Below, piece by piece: positions 48,971-53,826 of a stretch of 53,826 bases of DNA (positions are counted from its first letter, which is position 1; the number at the start of each line of letters is the position of its first letter). Made by a program: the position numbers and the translations under genes. The DNA is from Candidatus Woesearchaeota archaeon (lineage in GTDB: Archaea > Nanobdellota > Nanobdellia > Woesearchaeales > JAGLGH01): the NCBI GenBank assembly GCA_030670545.1, contig DAOVBM010000006.1, forward strand, positions 1 through 53,826, read 5' to 3'. Under the pieces are notes generated by a model. That model saw only the letters and a program-made list of their open reading frames with translations. It did not search any database and was not told the DNA's origin.

Positions 48971-49077
48971 CATCAATGAAAAATTTGTAGAATAAATATC
49001 TTACAGCGAGTTGGCAAGTGGCAAGTGATATGATTTCCGGGATTGTTGGAGAATTTTCGGATTAGGGTGTTAATTAT
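48971..49077 (-). repeat. 107-bp leader repeat before the DinD/BRO gene
   Basis: This block equals 50026-50132 at 100 of 107 positions, with no gaps; six of the seven differences fall between 48999 and 49012. It lies 25-131 bases upstream of the start at 48946. It contains tandem TGGCAAG repeats and AT-rich DNA, and no coding frame. The same placement upstream of two related genes indicates a duplicated gene-plus-promoter cassette or a conserved regulatory leader. Confidence 0.8.
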
Positions 49078-49109
49078 TATAGAAAAGCGAAAGAGTAGAT
49101 ACTAATGGT

Positions 49110-50006
49110 TCATTTTAAACCTAATCTCTCCAGCAGCTTAAACGCTTCTTTATCAAACTTTGAGAAAGCAAACCATTTCTTTCCTAAATCCTTAAGCGAT
49201 GCTCCAATATGATATACTTCTTTATCATCAATAATCATAAAACTGTCATGAGAATCTTTAAACTCTTTAATTTCTATCTTTCCATATTGGGAGTTGTATT
49301 TATCCAGATCTAATCTTAATTGTTTTGTGATGATTTTTGTATAAATTACAACACTCACATTATTTCTTCTTTTAGAAAACAATGTTAAAACAGAATCATC
49401 AACGAAATTATCAATTAACACAATTGATTCTTTTGCGTTTCTTATTAAATTAGAAACAAAATTATAAGCATCAAATATTTGTCCGTTATAAAATATTCCT
49501 TGTTTTGGCTTTAATTCTTTGTTCTCAATCGCTTCAAAAACTTTCTCAAAATTTTTGTCTGTTTTCATTTGATATTCTAATTGTTTTCCTTCAACATTAT
49601 ACAGCCTTCTAAATATTTCGGCATTTTTTGAAATAAATTTTCTCATGGCAATAAATGAATTTATAATCTGAATACTGACTTTAATAGCAGTATCACTTCT
49701 TAGAACACCTGAGAGCATGGCAACACCCTGTTCACTAAAAGCAGAAGGTAAATTTCTTCTTCCACCCCAATCTAAACTTGAGGTCACAATTTGTGATTTC
49801 AAGTTTTGATATTCTATTTCAGTTAATTGAAACATGAATTTTTGAGGGAACCTTTCATTATTTCTTTTGACAGCTTGATTTAAAACTCTTGTTTTTACTT
49901 TATAAAGGTCTGCTAAATCACTATCTAATATTACTTGGACTCCTCTGATTGTATAAATCTTGCCCTTTATATCTTCTTGGCTTATGATGATGCTTTTTTT
50001 ATTCAT
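49110..50006 (-). CDS. ORF6N-domain protein with C-terminal restriction-like domain
   Basis: A 298-residue protein. The ORF6N (KilA-N-like) domain occupies about residues 10-100: GVQVILDSDLADLYKVKTRVLNQAVKRN, NNERFPQKFMFQLTEIEY, and LPSAFSEQGVAMLSGVLRS. A coiled linker follows and then a C-terminal region (about 165-298; SIVLIDNFVDDSVLTLFSKR, then SHDSFMIIDDKEVYHIG), which resembles the phospholipase D/restriction-type domain paired with ORF6N in many such proteins. These are phage-derived antirepressor-like genes, frequent in mobile regions. The shared 107-bp leader lies 20-126 bases upstream. Confidence 0.82.
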   Translation of the reverse strand: MNKKSIIISQEDIKGKIYTIRGVQVILDSDLADLYKVKTRVLNQAVKRNNERFPQKFMFQLTEIEYQNLKSQIVTSSLDWGGRRNLPSAFSEQGVAMLSGVLRSDTAIKVSIQIINSFIAMRKFISKNAEIFRRLYNVEGKQLEYQMKTDKNFEKVFEAIENKELKPKQGIFYNGQIFDAYNFVSNLIRNAKESIVLIDNFVDDSVLTLFSKRRNNVSVVIYTKIITKQLRLDLDKYNSQYGKIEIKEFKDSHDSFMIIDDKEVYHIGASLKDLGKKWFAFSKFDKEAFKLLERLGLK

Positions 50007-50025
50007 CTTTATACCTTAAACTTAT

Positions 50026-50132
50026 CATCAATGAAAAATTTGTAGAATAAATAGTTTACACCTATGTGGCAAGTGGCAAGTGATATGATTTCCGGGATTG
50101 TTGGAGAATTTTCGGATTAGGGTATTAATTAT
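50026..50132 (-). repeat. 107-bp leader repeat before the ORF6N gene
   Basis: Second copy of the block at 48971-49077 (100 of 107 identical, ungapped). It lies 20-126 bases upstream of the ORF6N start at 50006. On the minus strand it contains ACTTGCC twice in tandem (around 50068-50082), a possible operator, with the AT-rich gene-proximal end to the right. No coding potential. Confidence 0.8.
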
Positions 50133-50162
50133 ATTCGACAATCATGAGGTGTAATATTACTC

Positions 50163-50546
50163 CTACAAAAGAACTCTTTTAATGTCATCTAATGAAGCAG
50201 GCTTTTTAACATAAATTAATCCTTTCTTAACAAAATCTTCAATCTCTTGTGTTCGATATCCTTCAGTGTGTAAAGCTATTCTAACCTCAGGTTCTTTGCT
50301 AATAAAATTCATTACCAGATTGATTCCTACATCAGCTTTAATCTCTCCACCAGAATCATAAGGTACATTATTGTCTAATATAACAGCAAAATAATCATTT
50401 TGCCTGAATAATCCAATAAATTCTTCCCTGCTTGTTGCAGCTAGCGGATTAAACCCTAATGAACTTATCATCTCAACTAATGTATCCCTATACCTTTGAA
50501 TATCTTCCAGTACAAGTACATTCTTGCTCTCTTTGAGGTAAGCCAT
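50163..50546 (-). CDS. Stand-alone response-regulator receiver protein
   Basis: A 127-residue single REC domain. The acid pocket is E14-D15 (VLVLEDIQ), the phospho-acceptor is D58 in YFAVILDNNVP, the switch residue T94 follows ALHTEG, and K115 lies in YVKKPAS. All conserved receiver residues are present, so phosphorylation by a histidine kinase is expected. There is no output domain and no kinase gene nearby. Such lone receivers signal by protein contact. The start at ATG 50546 has a TATA-like TTTATAAATAT about 25 bases upstream (near 50570). Confidence 0.85.
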   Translation of the reverse strand: MAYLKESKNVLVLEDIQRYRDTLVEMISSLGFNPLAATSREEFIGLFRQNDYFAVILDNNVPYDSGGEIKADVGINLVMNFISKEPEVRIALHTEGYRTQEIEDFVKKGLIYVKKPASLDDIKRVLL

Positions 50547-50648
50547 CTAATTAGAAGAATGTCTGTTAATTTATAAATATACTGCAACTATATGCGAAAA
50601 AGTAATTTTTACATAGCCTTATATACTAACATGCATTCTAATTGATTT

Positions 50649-50984
50649 ATGGCAAGATTTGAACATTCAGGAGAAAGAAAAAGCAAGAGAGATACCAGAG
50701 GCAGGAGAAGTTTTGAAGACAGCTCTAAGGGAAGGAGAGATTCTGGCAGAGAACCTAAGCGTTACAGCAGAAATAGGCGTGATTTTGAGATGACTAAAGT
50801 TACTTGTGCTTCTTGTGGTGATGAATGTGAAGTTCCTTTCAAACCAACTTCAAGCAAGCCTGTCTATTGCAATGATTGTTTTGCAAAAAAAGACAAATTT
50901 AGTTCAGGTAATCCTACTAACAGAGATCTTGACGCAATTAATGAAAAACTTGACAAAATAATGAAAGCTTTAGATATCAAATGA
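50649..50984 (+). CDS. CxxC-x17-CxxC zinc-ribbon protein
   Basis: A 111-residue protein with a very basic, Arg/Ser-rich N-terminus (about residues 1-45), the zinc ribbon CASC-x17-CNDC (about 53-77) and a short acidic helix (about 92-111). The exact 17-residue spacing matches the CxxC-x17-CxxC family common in CPR bacteria and DPANN. Such proteins are thought to bind nucleic acid. Its basic arm resembles the tail of the DEAD-box helicase, so an RNA-related role would fit. TTATATACTAA near 50620 lies about 25 bases upstream. Confidence 0.75.
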   Translation: MARFEHSGERKSKRDTRGRRSFEDSSKGRRDSGREPKRYSRNRRDFEMTKVTCASCGDECEVPFKPTSSKPVYCNDCFAKKDKFSSGNPTNRDLDAINEKLDKIMKALDIK

Positions 50985-51031
50985 ATTGATTGTTTCTTTT
51001 GTTTTACTAAGAATTTAGCATCAGCTCTTTT

Positions 51032-52468
51032 TTACTGGACAATTTCCTTCAACCGATCAACAATCCAAACCATTCCTTCTGTATCCAAGCCACAATACTG
51101 TAATAGATTTTTTCTTATTTCTTCTTTATTCTCTAATTTTGGTCTGATATGGCTGTAAAAATACAACATACTTGCATCACCACCATTTCCAATCTCCAGC
51201 TCTTCATAGCTCTTTCCTGTAACTGCTGGCAATACCTCTTTGATTGAATATGAACCCTTTTGCGACTTATCGTAATAATGGAATGATCTGAAAGGAGCAG
51301 CTAAATCAACAATTCTAGTCAATGCCTGTTCCAGCCATTCTTTGTGTTCTGGGAAATCTTCTGCCAGTTTCTTCATAACATTTATTTCAAATGACTTGTT
51401 ATATACAATAATATCCCCAGTCCCTTCTAAATCTCTTCTCATCTGTTCAAGTAATTTGGGTCTTGGATCATTTCCTTCTGATAAGAATTCTTTGTGTTCA
51501 GTTGAACCATCCTCTTGTTCAATATGTAAAGAATACTGGAATGGAATCTTCTGATAAGGCCGGGATTTATCATAAATAGGGACAGCAGTATCAAAAGTTT
51601 CAAAGTCAAAGTGATACAAAGGATAATTAAGAGATTCCAGGAAATGTTTTATCTGTTCTTTGGAGATTACTGGGCTTTTTTCCAATGATTCCATGATAAT
51701 CTGATCTCTAGGAGTGAGTTTTGTTCCCTCAGGTATATCTTTGATATCTTTAATTCCATCAGCCAGCAGTTTCCAGTAAAGTCTCCAATTAGTGAGTTGC
51801 AAAACATTATATTCAGGCAGAGTTTCAATGCAATCGCTTTTCAGAGGGCATTCATAAGGCTTATTGCATTGCATACAAATATGAATGTCAGGGGGATTTT
51901 CTTGTTTGAGTATATCAAGAAAGATATTTATCTTCTTTTCAATACCATCTATTAAATTTACCTGATCAGTGACTTCATCTTTGGTTATCAATTGTTTAAG
52001 ATTAATTTCACCATCCTTAACATACTCTTTATTCAGATATATCAGAAAAGACTTTTTTACTTTTAGTCCGGATTTTTCCAGGACATATTTTTGAAAGGCT
52101 AAATCAGGAATATGCTGTGGTTTAGATTGAGTAGTTGATTTGATTTCATACAAGTCCCACCCATCTTCATTAGGGATAATTAAGTCAGACCTTACAAATA
52201 GGTCTCCAACCCTGAATCCTGCTTCAAATATGGTCTTTTTTTCTTTTACAAGTTCCTGTGTCTTATCAATATTATCCTGAAACCTGAGTCCATCCAGGTC
52301 AACTCCCTCCTGATAAAGTCTCTTAACATACTCTTCAAATTCATGGCCCTGACTGAATTTATGTTCATCAAAAAGAGATATCTCTGGGAGTTGTTTTCTA
52401 TCAGCGAACCAAAGGAGTCTTGGACATTGCAATCCGTTTAGATATTTTGATTTAGTTAATAGAGACAT
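51032..52468 (-). CDS. DUF2779 nuclease with RecB/Cas4-like N-terminus and exonuclease domain
   Basis: A 478-residue protein. The first 200 residues show a Cas4/RecB-like PD-(D/E)XK layout: LTKSKYLNGLQCPRLLWF (first Cys near 15), FVRSDLIIPNEDGWDLYEIKSTT (DLYEIK near 103-108), and Cys pairs CMQCNKPYECPLKSDC near 198-213 that could hold an iron-sulfur cluster. The DUF2779 part (about 255-478) carries YHFDFETFDTAVP, a DEDD-type entry (DFE), and a NKSFEINVMKKLA segment, then YCGLDTEGM. It is likely a DNA or RNA nuclease. It is followed by a 105-residue gene in the same direction, upstream by nine bases. Confidence 0.85.
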   Translation of the reverse strand: MSLLTKSKYLNGLQCPRLLWFADRKQLPEISLFDEHKFSQGHEFEEYVKRLYQEGVDLDGLRFQDNIDKTQELVKEKKTIFEAGFRVGDLFVRSDLIIPNEDGWDLYEIKSTTQSKPQHIPDLAFQKYVLEKSGLKVKKSFLIYLNKEYVKDGEINLKQLITKDEVTDQVNLIDGIEKKINIFLDILKQENPPDIHICMQCNKPYECPLKSDCIETLPEYNVLQLTNWRLYWKLLADGIKDIKDIPEGTKLTPRDQIIMESLEKSPVISKEQIKHFLESLNYPLYHFDFETFDTAVPIYDKSRPYQKIPFQYSLHIEQEDGSTEHKEFLSEGNDPRPKLLEQMRRDLEGTGDIIVYNKSFEINVMKKLAEDFPEHKEWLEQALTRIVDLAAPFRSFHYYDKSQKGSYSIKEVLPAVTGKSYEELEIGNGGDASMLYFYSHIRPKLENKEEIRKNLLQYCGLDTEGMVWIVDRLKEIVQ

Positions 52469-52477
52469 TTTGATAAT

Positions 52478-52795
52478 TTATCTTTCTGGAATTAAAGGTT
52501 GAATCTCATCAAGATATAGAGCATTCATACGATTAAAATATTTTTGATTATTTGTAAGAACTTTCATAGCCCTATTAAACTCTGCACTGAGCAATCCTTC
52601 TGGACTTTCTATTTCTTGTTTGATCTTTCCTTCAATACACGTTTGTTCTTTAGAACATGCAATATAAACTGTATGAATTACTTTTAATGCTTCATAATCA
52701 AAAGGAGAATAACCTTCATCTACTACAAATTTTCGAATTGAACTATAACCCTTTACTAATTCAAGACCTTTTTCAAGAGTATCTATTCCTTCCAT
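52478..52795 (-). CDS. Unrecognised 105-residue helical protein
   Basis: A soluble helical protein with two Cys (about residues 47 and 53) and no recognised motif. It starts upstream of the DUF2779 nuclease and ends nine bases before it, so it is probably the first gene of a two-gene operon; the nuclease may need it as partner. TTTATATAG at about 52817-52825 lies some 25 bases upstream of ATG 52795. Confidence 0.5.
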   Translation of the reverse strand: MEGIDTLEKGLELVKGYSSIRKFVVDEGYSPFDYEALKVIHTVYIACSKEQTCIEGKIKQEIESPEGLLSAEFNRAMKVLTNNQKYFNRMNALYLDEIQPLIPER

Positions 52796-52844
52796 ATATT
52801 ATGTGTAAATGAATGAATCTATATAAATACTTCTGCTTTAGGTT

Positions 52845-52931
52845 AGTCTCTCTCATAGCAATCTTTCCTCTTCCTTGTTCTAAGGTCGCAATTTGCGACC
52901 TTAAAGAATTATATTCAGAAGCGGTCATTAT
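52845..52931 (-). pseudogene. Fragment of an ORF6N gene
   Basis: On the minus strand, the frame reads MTASEYNSLRSQIATLEQGRGK, matching the ORF6N-protein segment FMFQLTEIEYQNLKSQIV of the gene at 49110-50006 and its usual continuation LRSQIATLEKGRGK in other family members. Sequence before and after does not continue the domain. It is a short relic of a third antirepressor-type gene, at the 3' end of the membrane-protein gene. Confidence 0.6.
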
Positions 52932-53443
52932 TACTGATCCAAATTTTTTAGTATCAAATACAGAAGTTTTACACACCTAGCAATCCGAATCAAAGATAAA
53001 ATTAGAAATGTCAATAACAAAATATTAGTTACACTTTGAATTAGTATAACATAATTGATAGATATCCCTAATATTATAAACTTTGTTGAAAACCTATAAT
53101 TATCAAAAGTATAGATAATAGACATTAAAGAAAAATAAATTAAAGCAGATATTAGAACTATAGATGTAGAAATAAATCTTTCAAATATTTGATTATATAG
53201 TCCTTTATCTTTAATTCTCTTTAATATTTCACTCTTTTCATAATCAAACATAAATAATATTGTAATTGAAGTAATAATAAATCCTAAAAGAGCTCCTGTA
53301 AGCCCAATAAATGGCGTTAGCAATCCATCTGGAGGAGAATTAAAAATATTATTCTCAAAAATTAATGTAATTACTGAGATTACTACTGCAATTAATAAAC
53401 TAAGAAGGAAATCTTTTTTTACTGGATATTTATTCTTACTCAT
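52931..53443 (-). CDS. Four-helix membrane protein of unknown function
   Basis: A 170-residue protein with four predicted membrane segments (about residues 11-29, 41-64, 92-111 and 121-150), a short cytoplasmic loop with DYEKSEILKRIKDKG, and a hydrophobic C-terminus. No motif is recognised. Its ATG overlaps the stop of the upstream gene (53440) by four bases (ATGA), so the two are translationally coupled. It may be a partner or immunity-type membrane protein, but nothing in the sequence shows this. Confidence 0.6.
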   Translation of the reverse strand: MSKNKYPVKKDFLLSLLIAVVISVITLIFENNIFNSPPDGLLTPFIGLTGALLGFIITSITILFMFDYEKSEILKRIKDKGLYNQIFERFISTSIVLISALIYFSLMSIIYTFDNYRFSTKFIILGISINYVILIQSVTNILLLTFLILSLIRIARCVKLLYLILKNLDQ

Positions 53444-53826
53444 TGTAGTATTTTCTCTTTTCTATCATTAAATGCAACAACTATATTTTCGTATAAATCA
53501 TTTTCATTCTTAAGATAATGTTCTTTGCTCATCGGTGTTTCATATTTCAGAATTCGCTTCTTTATATTCATTTCTGGTTGTGCAGTATTATCTGTTACAA
53601 AACAAAACTTGACAAAAAAATCTGAAAAGTTTGTCTGTGATAAATCTGATAACTGATCTACCTTGAATACTGATTTCATGAATTCAATAACTTTCATCTT
53701 ATTATCTTTGGGCCATCGCAAAATTAATTCCAAATCCAAATTTTTTTCCTTTGCTTTCTCTAAAATATCATCAACATAACCGATTTCTTCAATTTTTTCA
53801 TCTGTTAAATTCTTTTTTAGTTTAAT
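53440..53826 (-). CDS. Unrecognised protein, N-terminus outside the window
   Basis: The frame stays open to the right edge; from position 53826 it reads IKLKKNLTDEKIEEIGYVDDI and continues through DLELILRWPKDNKMKVIEF without a stop. A TTG at 53739 is only an internal possible start, so the true start lies beyond the window. The visible 128 residues are soluble and mixed alpha/beta. It is coupled by ATGA to the membrane-protein gene. Confidence 0.6.
   Translation of the reverse strand: MKLKKNLTDEKIEEIGYVDDILEKAKEKNLDLELILRWPKDNKMKVIEFMKSVFKVDQLSDLSQTNFSDFFVKFCFVTDNTAQPEMNIKKRILKYETPMSKEHYLKNENDLYENIVVAFNDRKEKILQ

Noticed and set aside
1-53826. CRISPR array
   Set aside because: No set of short direct repeats with regular unique spacers; the CATTCCC array has irregular spacing and inverted members.
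1-53826. rRNA genes
   Set aside because: No recognisable 16S, 23S or 5S segments; only two tRNAs are found.

Overview
The window is a piece of an archaeal chromosome at roughly 35-40% GC. Informational genes place it: RNA polymerase subunit L (Rpo11), the large clamp-loader subunit (RfcL), SRP54, archaeal/eukaryotic-type glycyl-tRNA synthetase, Elp3, a Ski2-like helicase, a METTL5-type methyltransferase, an AMMECR1 protein and a PIN-ATPase-KH protein (COG1855). Many starts lie 22-30 nt after a TATA-like box, as expected for leaderless archaeal mRNAs; a minority have Shine-Dalgarno sites. The many small unknown proteins, zinc-ribbon proteins and secreted Ig-like/TSP1-like proteins suggest a DPANN lineage such as Woesearchaeota. 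The lineage is inference; the archaeal assignment is firm. No rRNA, CRISPR array or complete transposase gene is visible.

Layout. 1-9.2 kb: DUF5680 protein, Ski2-like helicase, circularly permuted GTPase, a long ThyX, a small two-gene unit (175 aa + 52 aa antitoxin-like) and a Hel308-like helicase that lacks its first RecA domain and is fused to an MnmC-like methyltransferase, then tRNA-Arg(GCG). 9.1-15.2 kb: nitroreductase, a large protein with four 34-36-residue repeats, and a three-gene operon of membrane-anchored surface proteins. 15.2-25.3 kb: OB-fold ssDNA-binding protein, GlyS, a secreted Gln-rich protein, a complete GGEEF diguanylate cyclase, RfcL, an HTH-CBS regulator with its own palindrome, a GT4 + PIG-L deacetylase operon and an intron-containing tRNA-Gly(UCC). 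25.3-34.3 kb: PIN-ATPase-KH, cation efflux, transglutaminase, TrxB, AMMECR1, Rpo11 and METTL5-like genes.

34.3-38.9 kb looks like a regulatory or mobile locus: a pyrimidine-rich spacer carrying a repeated CATTCCC array, two HTH proteins, a minimal tyrosine recombinase preceded by a perfect 10-8-10 inverted repeat, and a nuclease-like protein. SRP54 and Elp3 follow. 42.4-46.3 kb is an accessory island of small unknown genes, including an ADP-ribosyltransferase-like protein and a gene interrupted by an in-frame TAG. 46.5-53.8 kb holds a DEAD-box helicase, DinD/BRO and ORF6N antirepressor-family genes that share a nearly identical 107-bp leader, a lone receiver-domain protein, a DUF2779 nuclease and a truncated ORF6N remnant.

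The most striking pattern is a family of 170-315 bp imperfect-palindrome elements (at least six copies plus a degenerate end). All lie in intergenic DNA and all in the same orientation. Their termini are inverted repeats, three copies have 7-9 bp flanking duplications, and their centres differ by gain of extra perfect hairpins. I read them as non-autonomous, MITE-like mobile elements, possibly with a structured transcript.
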